Origin: Streptomyces sp. SAJ15
GTDB lineage: Bacteria; Actinomycetota; Actinomycetes; Streptomycetales; Streptomycetaceae
NCBI RefSeq assembly: GCF_007595705.1
Contig: NZ_NISY01000011.1
Location: 62,001 to 126,000, forward strand
Length of the DNA stretch: 64,000 nt
Reading direction: 5' to 3'
Position 1 is the stretch's first letter. Each line of letters begins with the position of its first letter. The position numbers and the translations under genes were made by a program. Below are positions 53,871 through 63,005 of this stretch, one piece after another. The notes under the pieces are model-generated. The model was given only the letters and a program-made list of their open reading frames with translations, was not told the DNA's origin and ran no database searches.

Positions 53871-54704
53871 TTGTCCTTGCGTACCACCGTGCGCCGCGCC
53901 ACCGCGCGCCGCTATCTGATGTGCCCGCCCACCTACTTCAAGGTGACCTACTCCATCAACCCCTGGATGGACCCGGCCAAGCCGGTGGACCTCCGCCTCG
54001 CCCTCGCCCAGTGGGAGGACCTGCGGGACCGGTACCGGGCCCTGGGCCACACCGTCGAGGAGCTCGAACCCCGCCGCGACCTGCCCGACATGGTTTACGC
54101 GGCCAACGGCGCCACCGTCGTCGAGGGCCGGATCCTCGGCGCCCGGTTCGCCCACGCCGAGCGCACCGGCGAGGCCGTGGCGCACCGCGAGTGGTTCCAC
54201 ACCCACGGGTACACGGACGTCCGCGAGCCGGAGCACATCAACGAGGGCGAGGGGGATTTCGCCGTCACCTCCTCCTGGCTGCTGGCCGGCCGGGGCTTCC
54301 GCTCCAGCCCGCTCTCCCACCCCGAGGCCCAGGAGTTCTTCGGCCGCCCGGTCATCGGCCTGGACCTGGTCGACCCGCGCTACTACCACCTGGACACGGC
54401 GCTCTGCGTGCTCGACGACTCCACCGACACCGAGGTCATGTACTACCCGGGAGCGTTCTCCCCCGGCAGCCGGGCCGTGCTGGAGCGACTCTTCCCCGAC
54501 GCGCTCATCGCCACCGAGGCGGACGCGGCGGCCCTGGGGCTCAACGCCGTGAGCGACGGCCGGCACGTGCTGCTGCCGCAGGCCGCGGTGGGTCTCTTCG
54601 AGCCGCTGCGGCAGCGGGGCTACGAGCCGATCGGCATGGACCTGAGCGAGCTCCTCAAGGGCGGCGGCAGCGTCAAGTGCTGCACCCAGGAGCTCCGCAC
54701 CTAG
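53871..54704 (+). CDS. ddaH: Dimethylarginine dimethylaminohydrolase (DDAH) / amidinotransferase-family hydrolase
   Basis: This 277-residue cytoplasmic enzyme of the guanidino-group modifying superfamily would hydrolyse methylated arginine to citrulline and methylamine. Motifs are VYAANGATVVEGR near residue 72, EHINEGEGDF near 122, YYHLDTALCVLD near 174 (catalytic His), and GGGSVKCCTQELR at the end, which holds the nucleophilic Cys. The start is a TTG at 53871 with GAGGAG seven bases upstream. It meets the Rsm22-like gene tail to tail with a four-base overlap. Ornithine or arginine amidinotransfer is an alternative within the fold. Confidence 0.85.
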   Translation: MSLRTTVRRATARRYLMCPPTYFKVTYSINPWMDPAKPVDLRLALAQWEDLRDRYRALGHTVEELEPRRDLPDMVYAANGATVVEGRILGARFAHAERTGEAVAHREWFHTHGYTDVREPEHINEGEGDFAVTSSWLLAGRGFRSSPLSHPEAQEFFGRPVIGLDLVDPRYYHLDTALCVLDDSTDTEVMYYPGAFSPGSRAVLERLFPDALIATEADAAALGLNAVSDGRHVLLPQAAVGLFEPLRQRGYEPIGMDLSELLKGGGSVKCCTQELRT

Positions 54705-55708
54705 TCGCGCGGCTCCGAGGGCGGCCAGGCGTCGCCCCAGTCGGCGTCACGGGCGGCGCGGTACAGCGGACCGTGCCGCTTGGTGACGTTCTCCCGGCGC
54801 AGCCCCTCCTCCGCCGTGCACAGCTCCAACAGCACCTGTCCCTTGCGGATCTGGGGCTTGCGCACCACGCGGGACGGCGCCGGCGCCACCGGGAAGCGGG
54901 TGGCGGCGACGTAGCTGAACTTCTCGTCCTCGTACGACAGCGAGCCGCCCTTCACCTGCCGGTGCAGCGAGGAGCGGCTCACCCGCGCCGCGAAGTGGCA
55001 CCAGTCCGAGCCGGGCACGATCGGGCAGGCGGCGCTGTGCGGACAGGGCGCGGCGATGTGGAAGCCGGCGGCGACCAGCCGGTCGCGGGCCTCGATGACG
55101 CGGGCGTAGCCGTCGGGGGTGCCCGGCTCGATGATCACCACGGCCTGCGCGGCGGCCGCGACGGCGGCCACCAGGGAGCCGCGATCGGCCTCGGTGAGCT
55201 CGTTGAGCACGTAGGAGACCGTGACCAGGTCCGCGGCGTCGACGGCGAGTTGCGCCCCGATGCGGGCGCGGCGCCACTCGACGGACGTCAGCGCCGGGTT
55301 CGCCGCGGCGATCTCCCGTCCCAGGGCGAGGGCCGGCTCCGCCCAGTCGAGCACGGTCACCGGCCGTTCGCCGCCCCAGGTCGCGGCCACGGCCCAGGTG
55401 GCGGCCCCGGTCCCGCCGCCGACGTCGACATGGCTGCCCGGCGCCCAGTCCGGCACCGCGTCCGCGAACGCGGCCAGCGCCGCGCACACCGCCTCGTACG
55501 TCGCCGGCATCCGGTACGCGGCGTACGCGGCCACGTCCGAGCGGTCCCGCAGCACCGGGGCGTCCGTCGGGATCCGCCCCCGGTAGTTCGCGATCAGCCG
55601 CTCCACCGCCTGGGCCGCCTGCCGGGGCGGCAGGCCGTCGAGCAGGTGCGCCAGGGTGGCGCGGAGGGTGTCGCCGGTGTGGGCGGCCTCGGAAGCGGAT
55701 GCGTGCAT
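54701..55708 (-). CDS. Rsm22-like ribosomal small-subunit methyltransferase family protein
   Basis: This 335-residue SAM-dependent methyltransferase-fold protein has motif I HVDVGGGTGAATWAVA near residue 89 and VTVLDWAEPAL after it. LVTVSYVLNELTEADR is near 152 and VVIIEPGTPDG near 180. A Cys cluster CPHSAACPIVPGSDWC near 208 suggests an iron-sulphur or zinc site as in mitochondrial Rsm22. The C-terminal GPLYRAARDADWGDAWP is also family-like. The ATG at 55708 lacks a strong ribosome site. It may assist ribosome assembly; the substrate in bacteria is uncertain. Confidence 0.8.
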   Translation of the reverse strand: MHASASEAAHTGDTLRATLAHLLDGLPPRQAAQAVERLIANYRGRIPTDAPVLRDRSDVAAYAAYRMPATYEAVCAALAAFADAVPDWAPGSHVDVGGGTGAATWAVAATWGGERPVTVLDWAEPALALGREIAAANPALTSVEWRRARIGAQLAVDAADLVTVSYVLNELTEADRGSLVAAVAAAAQAVVIIEPGTPDGYARVIEARDRLVAAGFHIAAPCPHSAACPIVPGSDWCHFAARVSRSSLHRQVKGGSLSYEDEKFSYVAATRFPVAPAPSRVVRKPQIRKGQVLLELCTAEEGLRRENVTKRHGPLYRAARDADWGDAWPPSEPRD

Positions 55709-55831
55709 TCGCACGAGTTTACCCGTCGGGGGGGCCCGACCGAGGGGTCGCCCCCTCACCCCTTCCGGCCCTTCCGGCCCGCACCCGACCCGCTGCTTCC
55801 GTGGAGGGGTCGGGCCGTCCGACACGCGACC

Positions 55832-57061
55832 TCAGCGCCCGTCCGGGCCCGCTCCCGCCCCCACGGCCCGCGCCAGGGCCGTGGCCACCGCCGCGCGCGG
55901 CGTGTTCACCGGGGGCCGCCGCCGTGGGTGGACGGTGTTGGCGAGCAACACCACGAACGAGTCGGTCGCCCGGTCCACGACCAGGCTCGTCCCCGTGAAA
56001 CCCGTGTGGCCCGCCGCGCCCCGGCCCGCCAGCTCTCCCATGAACCACGGCTGGTCGACCTCGAAGCCCAGCCCCGGCGCGGTCAGCATCAGCTCCACGG
56101 AGGACGCCGCCAGCACCCGGCGGCCCTCGTACGCCCCGCCGCCCAGCAGCGCCCGGCACAGCCGCGCCAGATCACCGGCGGTGGAGAACAGCCCCGCGTG
56201 CCCGGCCACGCCGCCCATCGCATGGGCGTTCTCGTCGTGCACCACCCCGCGCAGCATCCCCCGGTCGAGCTTGGCCCAGGGCCGTCGCTGGTCCTCGGTG
56301 GCGGCGATGCGCGGGAGGAGGTCGGCCGGCGGGTTGAAGCGGGTGTCGTCCATGCCCAGCGGTCCGGTGACCAGGTCCCGCACCAGCGCGTCCAGCGGTC
56401 GGCCCGTGACGCGCTCCAGCACCCGCTGCAGGATCAGCAGGTTCAGGTCGGAGTAGCCGCGCGCCGCCCCCACCTCGCCCACGGGCTCCTCCGTACGCAG
56501 CATCGCCTCCCGCTCCGCCTCGCCCGCGCACGCGTACAGCGGCAGTTCGGGCCGTAGCCCGGAGGTGTGGGTGAGCAACTGCCGCAGGGTGATCCCGTGC
56601 CGGGCGGCGGCCGTGAACTCGGGGGCGTACGAGGCGACGCGGCCGTCCAGGTCGAGCGCGCCCCGCTCCACGCACCGCACGGCGACGACCGCGGTGAACA
56701 GCTTGGTCAGCGAGGCGAGGTCGAAGAGGGTGTCGGGCCGGGCGGGCACCCGGGCGGCCGGGGGCAGCTCCACGCCCCGGTCGGTCCCCGCGTCGTAGGA
56801 GGCGTAGCGCACCGCCCAGCCGAAGCCCTCGTGGGCGAGGGTGGTCCGGGACCGCCCGGCGTAGACGACGGCTCCGGCACACCAGGGCCGCGCTTCGAGG
56901 GGCGTCACCTCCTCGGGCGGCGCCCCCTCGGAAGACGCCGCCGCGGGAGGCACCGCCGTGGAAGGCACCCCCACGGGGAGGCTCGCCACCTCGCGGACCA
57001 GGTCGTCCAGCGCTGTCGCGCGTGCTAGCCCTGCCGCTCGTAGTCGCTCTGCTGCTGCCAC
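55832..57061 (-). CDS. Serine hydrolase, beta-lactamase class C / PBP-like
   Basis: This protein of about 409 residues has the complete penicillin-recognising triad: SLTK (Ser and Lys) in LFDLASLTKLFTAV near residue 110, Tyr-x-Asn in RGYSDLNLL near 193, and HTG in AAGHTGFTGTSL near 355. There is no signal peptide, so it probably acts as a cytoplasmic esterase or peptidase. The start is unclear. A GTG at 57061 overlaps the upstream MFS gene by 37 nt; other in-frame GTG codons lie some 25-35 codons later. It is read from the same strand as the exporter and probably cotranscribed. Confidence 0.85.
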   Translation of the reverse strand: MAAAERLRAAGLARATALDDLVREVASLPVGVPSTAVPPAAASSEGAPPEEVTPLEARPWCAGAVVYAGRSRTTLAHEGFGWAVRYASYDAGTDRGVELPPAARVPARPDTLFDLASLTKLFTAVVAVRCVERGALDLDGRVASYAPEFTAAARHGITLRQLLTHTSGLRPELPLYACAGEAEREAMLRTEEPVGEVGAARGYSDLNLLILQRVLERVTGRPLDALVRDLVTGPLGMDDTRFNPPADLLPRIAATEDQRRPWAKLDRGMLRGVVHDENAHAMGGVAGHAGLFSTAGDLARLCRALLGGGAYEGRRVLAASSVELMLTAPGLGFEVDQPWFMGELAGRGAAGHTGFTGTSLVVDRATDSFVVLLANTVHPRRRPPVNTPRAAVATALARAVGAGAGPDGR

Positions 57062-58428
57062 GGGCGGCACAGTGCCACGAAGCACAGCGCGGCCGCGAGT
57101 GCGGAGCCCAGCTGGACGGCGGCCATGGGCACGGCGGTGTGCTCGCCGGCGATCCCGACCAGCGGCGAGGCGATCGCGCCGACCAGAAAGGAGGCCGTGC
57201 CCAGCAGCGCGGAGGCGGAGCCGGCGGCGTGCCCGGCGCGCTGGAGGGCCTGGGCGTTGGTGTTGGGCAGCACCAGACCCATGGCGGACATGAGCACGAA
57301 GAGCGCGCCCGCCACGAGGGCCAGCCCCGGCCGACCGAAGACCCCCGAGACCATCACCAGCAGCGCGCCGGCGGCGAGGGTGATGATGGCGAGTCCGGCC
57401 GTCACCACCCGGTCGAGGTTGACCCGGCCGACCAGCACCTTGCCGTTGAGCTGGCCGAAGGCGACGAGGCCGACCGAGTTGAGCCCGAAGAGCAGGCTGA
57501 AGGTCTGCGGGGAGGCGCCGTAGATCTCCTGGATGACGAAGGAGGAGCCGGAGATGTACGCGAAGAGCGCGGCGAAGGCGAAGCCGCCCGCGAGCATGTA
57601 GCCGGCGAAGACGCGGTCGGCGAGCAGCCCGCGCATGGTGTGCAGGGCCTGGCGGAGCCCGCCGCTGTGCCGCCGCTCGGGCGGAAGCGTCTCGTCCAGC
57701 CAGCGCCAGACGACGAAGGAGAGCACGGCGCCGACGACGGTGAGCACGATGAAGATGCCGCGCCAGTCGGTGAAGCGCAGCACCTGACCGCCGATGAGGG
57801 GCGCGATGATCGGCGCGGTGCCGGAGATCAGCATCAGGGTGGAGAAGAATCGGGCCATGGCGACGCCGTCGTACAGGTCGCGGACCACGGCGCGGGCGAT
57901 CACGATCCCGGAGGCCCCGGCGAGCCCCTGCACCAGGCGGAAGCCGACGAGCAGCGGGGCGTTGGTGGCGAAGGCGCAGACGGCGGTGGCCAGGACGTAG
58001 ATGACCATGCCGATGAGCAGCGGCCGGCGGCGGCCCCACTTGTCGCTCATCGGCCCGACCACCAGCTGGCCGAGCGCCATGCCGGCCAGGCAGGCGGTGA
58101 GGGTGAGCTGCACGGTGGCGGCGGGGCTGTGCAGCGCGTCGGTGACCTCGGGCAGTGCCGGGAGGTACATGTCCATGGAGAGCGGAGGGAGCGCGGTGAG
58201 GCCGCCGAGCACGAGGGTGGTGAGCAGCCCGGTGCGGCGCTGCGCGAGCGTGTGCGCGGCACCGGCCGGATCGGACGGGGCCGCGGCGCCGCAACGGGGC
58301 ATGGTGCCGGAGGGAGCCGCGGCGTCGGAGGGGGCCGGGCCTGCGGGCCGGGCCCCCTCCGGAGCGGAGGTCGCATCGGGTGTGTCGGGTATGCCGTCGG
58401 GCGTGGTGGAGCGTCCGGTGTCCGCCAT
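57025..58428 (-). CDS. Bcr/CflA-family MFS drug exporter
   Basis: This 467-residue transporter has 12 membrane segments and Bcr/CflA signatures: LPPLSMDMYLPALPEVTDAL near residue 85, QLTLTACLAGMALGQLVVGPMSDKWGRRRPLL near 110, and GFRLVQGLAGASGIVIARAVVRDL near 165. An unusual 60-residue Pro/Ala/Ser-rich N-terminal tail precedes the first helix. The ATG at 58428 has GGAG nine bases upstream. Its stop lies inside the next coding region. Export of an antibiotic such as bicyclomycin or a metabolite is the family role. Confidence 0.88.
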   Translation of the reverse strand: MADTGRSTTPDGIPDTPDATSAPEGARPAGPAPSDAAAPSGTMPRCGAAAPSDPAGAAHTLAQRRTGLLTTLVLGGLTALPPLSMDMYLPALPEVTDALHSPAATVQLTLTACLAGMALGQLVVGPMSDKWGRRRPLLIGMVIYVLATAVCAFATNAPLLVGFRLVQGLAGASGIVIARAVVRDLYDGVAMARFFSTLMLISGTAPIIAPLIGGQVLRFTDWRGIFIVLTVVGAVLSFVVWRWLDETLPPERRHSGGLRQALHTMRGLLADRVFAGYMLAGGFAFAALFAYISGSSFVIQEIYGASPQTFSLLFGLNSVGLVAFGQLNGKVLVGRVNLDRVVTAGLAIITLAAGALLVMVSGVFGRPGLALVAGALFVLMSAMGLVLPNTNAQALQRAGHAAGSASALLGTASFLVGAIASPLVGIAGEHTAVPMAAVQLGSALAAALCFVALCRPWQQQSDYERQG

Positions 58429-58566
58429 GCAGCAGCTCTCCAAGGGTCGTTGAAGCGGACACTATGTTCTCATCCGGTGCCGTCGTATTTACGGATCTTC
58501 GCCACGGATCGGACGACTCCGCTCCGGCCGGCCAACGGTGCTGCGGAGCCGCGGGCCCGACGGGGG

Positions 58567-60216
58567 TCACACGGCTTGGAGCCCCGGGTTGCCCGACTCG
58601 GTGATGAAGGAGGCGGCGGTGGTGACCACGCCGCCAGGGGTGGTCACAGGGGAGACCGTCCGGTAGTCGGCGCGGGCCTGGTCCTCGTCGAGGGTGAGGA
58701 GGACGTAGCCGCGGCGGCCGTTGTAGAACTTCATGTGCGGGTTGGCGGCCATGAAGGTGGCCCAGTTGGACGGCTTGTCGGCGCCGTTCCTGCCGCTGCT
58801 GACGGAGGTGCCGACGATCTCGACGCCGAGGGTGCGGGAGGACGGGTCGCCGAAGTCGCGCTTGATGTCCATGGCGTACGAGACGTGGACGTCGCCGGTG
58901 AGGACGATCAGGTTGTCGATGCCGGCCTGCTCGACGCCGTCGAGGATCCGCTGCCGGGATGCCGGGTAGCCGTCCCAGGCGTCCATGCTGAGCTTGGAGC
59001 GGGCGGCGGTGGTGTCCTTGCGGCGGCAGAAGGTGACCTGCTGCGGCAGCACGTTCCAGGTGGCGGTGGAGCGCCGGAAGCCGTGCAGCAGCCAGCGCTC
59101 CTGGGCGGCGCCGATCATGGTGCGGCTCGGGTCCTCGGACTCGGGGCCCGGGTACTGCCAGCCGTCGCCGTACGCCTGGTCGGACCGGTACTGCCGGGTG
59201 TCGAGGATGTCGAACTGGGCGAGCCGCCCGTGGTGGAAGCGGCGGTAGAGCCGCATGTCGGGACCGTCGGGCCGGTGCGGCCGGCGCAGCGGCATGTTCT
59301 CCCAGTACGCGCGGTAGGCGGCGGCCCGGCGTAGCAGGAACTCCTCCGGCGGGTTGCCGTTCTCGTCCGTGTCGCCGGCGTAGTTGTTCTCGGTCTCGTG
59401 GTCGTCCCAGGTGACGAACCAGGGGAAGGCGGCGTGCGCGGCCTGGAGCTCCGGGTCGGTCTTGTAGAGCGCGTAGCGCAGCCGGTAGTCCTCCAGGGTG
59501 AGGGTCTCGCGGTTGAAGATGTCCGGAAGTGTGCGGTCGGTGTACTTGCGGGCGCCGCCGACCGCGTTGACCGCGTACTCGTAGAGGTAGTCGCCGACGT
59601 GGAAGACGGCGTCGAGGTCCTCGTCCGCGAGGTGTCCGAGGGCCGTGTAGTAGCCGTCGTGGTACGCCTGGCAGGAGATCAGCCCGAAGCGGCCCTGGTC
59701 GACGTGGGCGCGGCGGGCCGGGGCGGTGCGGGTGCGGCCGGCCGGGCTGGTCCAGGAGCCGACGCGGAAGCGGTACCAGTAGTCCCGGCCGGGGGCGAGG
59801 CCGTCCGCCTCCACGTGCACGGCGTAGTCGAACGCGGCGTGCGCGGCGGCGGTGCCGCGCCGGGCCACGCGTCTGAACCGGTCGTCGCGGCAGATCTCCC
59901 ACTCCACCCGCACCACGCCCTCGGCGGGCAGCCCGCCGCGCGGCTCGTACGGGCGCGGGGCCAGCCGCGTCCACAGCAGCACGGAGTCCGGCAGCGGGTC
60001 GCCGGAGGCCACCCCGAGGGTGAACGGGTCCTCCGGGAGGCTGTGCGGCGTCAGCTCCGCCGCGTGCGCGCTCGGCAGGTTGGTGCTGAAGGCGAGGGCC
60101 GCGGCGGCCGAGGTGACGGTGAGGAACCGGCGGCGTCCCAGACGTGCGGCGGCGGCCCGAAGCTCCGGCTGGTGCGTGGCGCGTGCTGAGCGTGCTGCGT
60201 GTGCCATGTGTCCCAT
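58567..60216 (-). CDS. phoD: PhoD, Tat-secreted alkaline phosphatase/phosphodiesterase
   Basis: This 549-residue secreted enzyme has a Tat signal with RRRFLTV at residues 28-34. The calcium/iron metallophosphoesterase core shows GVASGDPLPDSVLLWTRL near 70, VFHVGDYLYEY near 205, TWDDHETENNYAGD near 265, and VLTGDVHVSYAMD near 430. It scavenges phosphate from phosphomono- and diesters outside the cell. The ATG at 60216 follows GGAGGA. PhoP control is expected in Streptomyces, but I could not find a convincing pair of PHO-box repeats upstream. An AT-rich palindrome lies 74 nt upstream. Confidence 0.92.
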   Translation of the reverse strand: MGHMAHAARSARATHQPELRAAAARLGRRRFLTVTSAAAALAFSTNLPSAHAAELTPHSLPEDPFTLGVASGDPLPDSVLLWTRLAPRPYEPRGGLPAEGVVRVEWEICRDDRFRRVARRGTAAAHAAFDYAVHVEADGLAPGRDYWYRFRVGSWTSPAGRTRTAPARRAHVDQGRFGLISCQAYHDGYYTALGHLADEDLDAVFHVGDYLYEYAVNAVGGARKYTDRTLPDIFNRETLTLEDYRLRYALYKTDPELQAAHAAFPWFVTWDDHETENNYAGDTDENGNPPEEFLLRRAAAYRAYWENMPLRRPHRPDGPDMRLYRRFHHGRLAQFDILDTRQYRSDQAYGDGWQYPGPESEDPSRTMIGAAQERWLLHGFRRSTATWNVLPQQVTFCRRKDTTAARSKLSMDAWDGYPASRQRILDGVEQAGIDNLIVLTGDVHVSYAMDIKRDFGDPSSRTLGVEIVGTSVSSGRNGADKPSNWATFMAANPHMKFYNGRRGYVLLTLDEDQARADYRTVSPVTTPGGVVTTAASFITESGNPGLQAV

Positions 60217-60559
60217 GGGGCATTCCTCCGACCTGAGAGGTGTCAGAGGAAATTGGAAGCGTTACGGGCGGCGATGTCCTGACCCGTTCACGACATATAT
60301 ATGTCGTACGAGTGAGATCCACCTCCGCTTCAGGCATTCGGCGTAATTCGCGGGCGGGGTGTTCTCGGCGGGGTTCGTGTGGCAAGGTCATCTTCCCGCC
60401 GCCGCAGGAGCGGTGTCGGGATGAGGAAACCTCCTGCCGACGCGCCCGTAGGACGCGCCCGCGGGACGCGCCCGGACGCGCGCCTTACGGTCGAACGTCC
60501 GGCGAAACCCCTCCACCCCACGCCCCGCCGAAACACCCTGCCGACCGAAGAGAGCCGAC
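60217..60559. promoter_or_regulatory. phoD upstream region with 18-bp palindrome at 60290-60307
   Basis: ACGACATATATATGTCGT is a perfect 18-bp palindrome with an AT-only centre, striking in this GC-rich DNA. It stands 74 nt before phoD and about 250 nt before the divergent gene. A single PHO-box-like GTTCACGACAT overlaps its left edge on plus. The rest of this 343-bp gap shows no gene. Confidence 0.55.
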
Positions 60560-61198
60560 GTGCGTTCTCTCCCCATCACCCTGGGCGCCCGCCTGCTGCC
60601 CGTCGCCGCGCTGACCGCCGCCGGCCTGGCCATGACCGCCACCGGCCCCTCGGACGCACACCCCAAACCCGCCGCCGGGTCGGACCCCTCCCCCACCCCG
60701 AGCGCCAGCGCACCGGCCCCACGCCACACCGCGCCCCCGCGCGACGCCTGCGCGACGCTCCCCGTCGCCACCGTGAAGGCCCTGGTCCCCGGCGCCAACC
60801 CCGCCGGCTCCCTGCTCACCTCCAGCGACACCACCCGCCGCACCGGCTGCTCCTGGCACGCCCTCCACGGCTACGACTACCGCTGGCTCGACGTCACCTA
60901 CGACATCGCCCCCACCCGCCGTCCCCCCACTCCCGCGACCGAGATCCCCGGCACCCCCGTCCCCGACCTCGGCGACCACGCCACCCTCACCGAACGCGTC
61001 ACCACCGAAGACGGCCAGCGGACCCGCGAGGCGGTGGTCGTCCTCCACCAGGACAACGCGATGATCACCGTCACCTACAACGGCGGCGACTTCGAAACCG
61101 GCGAGGCCGCCGACGCCGACACGATCCGCAAGGGGGCGCTGACGGCGGCCAGGGCGGCGCTGGAGGCGTTGGCGGAGCCGGGATCCGGGGAGGAGTGA
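60560..61198 (+). CDS. Secreted protein of unknown function (DUF3558-like pattern)
   Basis: This 212-residue exported protein has a signal peptide (residues ~1-33) and a Ser/Pro/Thr-rich linker. The domain opens with DACATLPVATVKALVPGA and contains GCSWHALHGYDYRWLDVTY and VVVLHQDNAMITVTYNGG. Two Cys probably form a disulphide. The spacing recalls DUF3558 lipoproteins, but there is no lipobox, so it may be released. The GTG at 60560 has GAGAG upstream. It precedes the tandem PAP2 pair by 120-180 nt. Confidence 0.68.
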   Translation: MRSLPITLGARLLPVAALTAAGLAMTATGPSDAHPKPAAGSDPSPTPSASAPAPRHTAPPRDACATLPVATVKALVPGANPAGSLLTSSDTTRRTGCSWHALHGYDYRWLDVTYDIAPTRRPPTPATEIPGTPVPDLGDHATLTERVTTEDGQRTREAVVVLHQDNAMITVTYNGGDFETGEAADADTIRKGALTAARAALEALAEPGSGEE

Positions 61199-61317
61199 GC
61201 TGTCCACGGGACGTGGCGCCCCGCCGTCGCACGGGGCGGGGACTGCCTGGACCGCTCCGATAACATGACCCGAACTCATGATGACCGCCCCGATCGCCCA
61301 CCCTTCGTCAGAAAACC

Positions 61318-61380
61318 ATGCCATCCAGCACGATGAGTGACATATTCCGCCAAAACCTAGCAAATCGGCCAGGCAATTGA
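61318..61380 (+). other. Relic or leader mini-ORF in front of PAP2 copy 1
   Basis: An ATG at 61318 opens 20 codons (MPSSTMSDIFRQ...) ending at TGA 61378-61380, which overlaps the TTG start of the PAP2 gene in a TTGA tetranucleotide. The equivalent sequence in copy 2 (from 63006) has one more base and reads straight into the PAP2 frame. It is thus either a frameshifted former N-terminus or a coupled leader peptide. Confidence 0.55.
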
Positions 61381-62804
61381 TATCGCGAATAAACGGCAGA
61401 AATACATTCGCCGCGTGGCGTCAACCGCGGGCGATGCTGTGGGCCACGGCCGGCGTGGTAACCCTTGGATTCCTCATCGCGCTGGAGATCGCCGCACGCC
61501 ACTACGGCCTACCGGGGCCGATGGCCAACCAGGCGAAAGAGGTGATATTCGCCCCCAAATCGGGGCCGTTGCTGTACGCCAGCATGGCGCTGATGATGGT
61601 GGTGCTCACCTGGCGGGAACGGTTCATCGCCTTGGGTGTCGCGATCGGCATCGACATCGCCTTCTTCCTGGTGCGGTGGGCGGTCGACGCCAAGATGATG
61701 TTCGGCAACGGCGCGCTGTGGGTGATGTTGGGCTGCGCGGTCATCGCCGTCACGCGCCGCACCGGCCGGGAACGCGCCCTGCTGCTGAAGGGCGTCGGGC
61801 TGGGCCTGCTGCTGGTGGCCGGCCGCAAGACCGGCGACACCTGGCTGCTCATCACCTCGAAGACCCGCCCGATGGTGCTCGACCAGTACGTGGCGACCGC
61901 CGATCAGGCGCTGGGCAACCCGTCGTGGGTGGTGGGCCGAATCGTCCAGGCCACCGATCCGATCGGCACCCACCTTCTCGACTGGGTCTACATTCAGCTC
62001 GCGGTGGCCGCGGTCGTCGTCACGATGTACCAACTGCGCCACGTGGCGGTCGAGCGTCGCTTCCCGAGCCATCACCTGGTGCGCACCTTCCTGGTGATCG
62101 GCCTCGTCGGGCCGGCCATCTACATGATCTTCCCGGTGGTCGGACCGATCTTCGCCTACGGCACCGGCGCCTTCGGCACCGGTGGCGAACCCTGGGCGAT
62201 AGCCAACCTGTGGCCGGACACGCTGCCGACGATCGACACCCCGCAGCCGATGCCGTACGACGAGATCACCCCGCGCAACTGCATGCCCAGCCTGCACACG
62301 GCGTGGGCTACCGCGATCTTCATCCACTCCCGCAAGGGCCCACGCGCTCTGCGCTTCGCGGGCACGTTCTGGCTGATCGCCACGCTCGGCGCGACGCTGG
62401 GCTTCGGCTACCACTACGGCGTGGATCTCATCGCCGGCGTGGTGTTCACGCTCACGATCGAGGCGGCTCTGCGCTCGATCACCCGCGGCTGGGACCGGTC
62501 GGGAATCCAACTGGTCGCCTACGGCACCGCGGTCTTCGCCGCACTCCTGACGTCCTACCGCTATCTGCCGACGCAGATGGCCGACTACCCGTGGCTGTCC
62601 GGCCCCCTTCTCCTTCTGGCGATGGCCTCGGTGATCTACGGCTACGTACGGACCGCCAAGAAGTGGGAGCCGAAGGCCGCCGTACCGGCACCGCGGAACG
62701 GCGTGGCCCGCGGCGCGAGTGGGTTGCCTCGGGAGACGACCGAGGACCTCTGCCTCACCAAGGCGGCCGGTTCCTCCGAAGGCGCTTCGAACCCGATCGA
62801 CTGA
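61377..62804 (+). CDS. PAP2-family membrane phosphatase/transferase, tandem copy 1
   Basis: This 475-residue polytopic protein has about ten to twelve hydrophobic segments. The late motif NCMPSLHTAWATAIF near residue 300 and GFGYHYGVDLIAGVV near 345 supply the two His of the PAP2/AUR1-type active site. Fungal inositol-phosphoceramide synthases and mycobacterial lipid enzymes share this layout. The start used here is TTG 61377, after a 20-codon mini-ORF; an ATG at 61434 is an alternative just before the first helix. A near-duplicate follows. The likely role is in membrane-lipid or cell-wall phosphate metabolism; the substrate is unknown. Confidence 0.8.
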   Translation: MISRINGRNTFAAWRQPRAMLWATAGVVTLGFLIALEIAARHYGLPGPMANQAKEVIFAPKSGPLLYASMALMMVVLTWRERFIALGVAIGIDIAFFLVRWAVDAKMMFGNGALWVMLGCAVIAVTRRTGRERALLLKGVGLGLLLVAGRKTGDTWLLITSKTRPMVLDQYVATADQALGNPSWVVGRIVQATDPIGTHLLDWVYIQLAVAAVVVTMYQLRHVAVERRFPSHHLVRTFLVIGLVGPAIYMIFPVVGPIFAYGTGAFGTGGEPWAIANLWPDTLPTIDTPQPMPYDEITPRNCMPSLHTAWATAIFIHSRKGPRALRFAGTFWLIATLGATLGFGYHYGVDLIAGVVFTLTIEAALRSITRGWDRSGIQLVAYGTAVFAALLTSYRYLPTQMADYPWLSGPLLLLAMASVIYGYVRTAKKWEPKAAVPAPRNGVARGASGLPRETTEDLCLTKAAGSSEGASNPID

Positions 62805-63005
62805 TCACCGGTTCGCGCCTCTTGCGCTGCGCCGCGCGCGGCGGGGCGGGCCGGGGCGAGAACCGGGTCCGCCCGGACCGGGGAGAACCGGGTCTACCCG
62901 GACCGGGCTTGGCCGATATCCCGCTCAGGCCGCCCGTTTCGGCTCCGATAGCATGGTCCGACTTTTTGACGATCGCCCTCATCGCCCACCCTTCACCGGA
63001 AAATC
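62805..63005. repeat. Spacer between the PAP2 copies, with tandem 25-bp repeat
   Basis: Two adjacent 25-bp units (62858-62882 and 62883-62907) of the form GAGAACCGGGTC..CCCGGACCGGG differ at two bases. Each has an internal CCGGGT/ACCCGG-like dyad and may end transcription of copy 1. From about 62942 on, the sequence parallels the region before copy 1 (from about 61257), so the duplicated block includes the leader. Confidence 0.65.

Noticed and set aside
60217..60310. PHO box upstream of phoD
   Set aside because: Only one loosely matching GTTCACGACAT is present, on the wrong strand. A PhoP site needs at least two 11-bp direct repeats.
55832..60391. A single minus-strand open frame of 1519 codons
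   Set aside because: Only its C-terminal part (55832 to about 57061) codes for a recognisable serine hydrolase. The rest is antiphase reading of the Bcr/CflA exporter and PhoD genes, giving Arg/Pro/Ala-rich nonsense.
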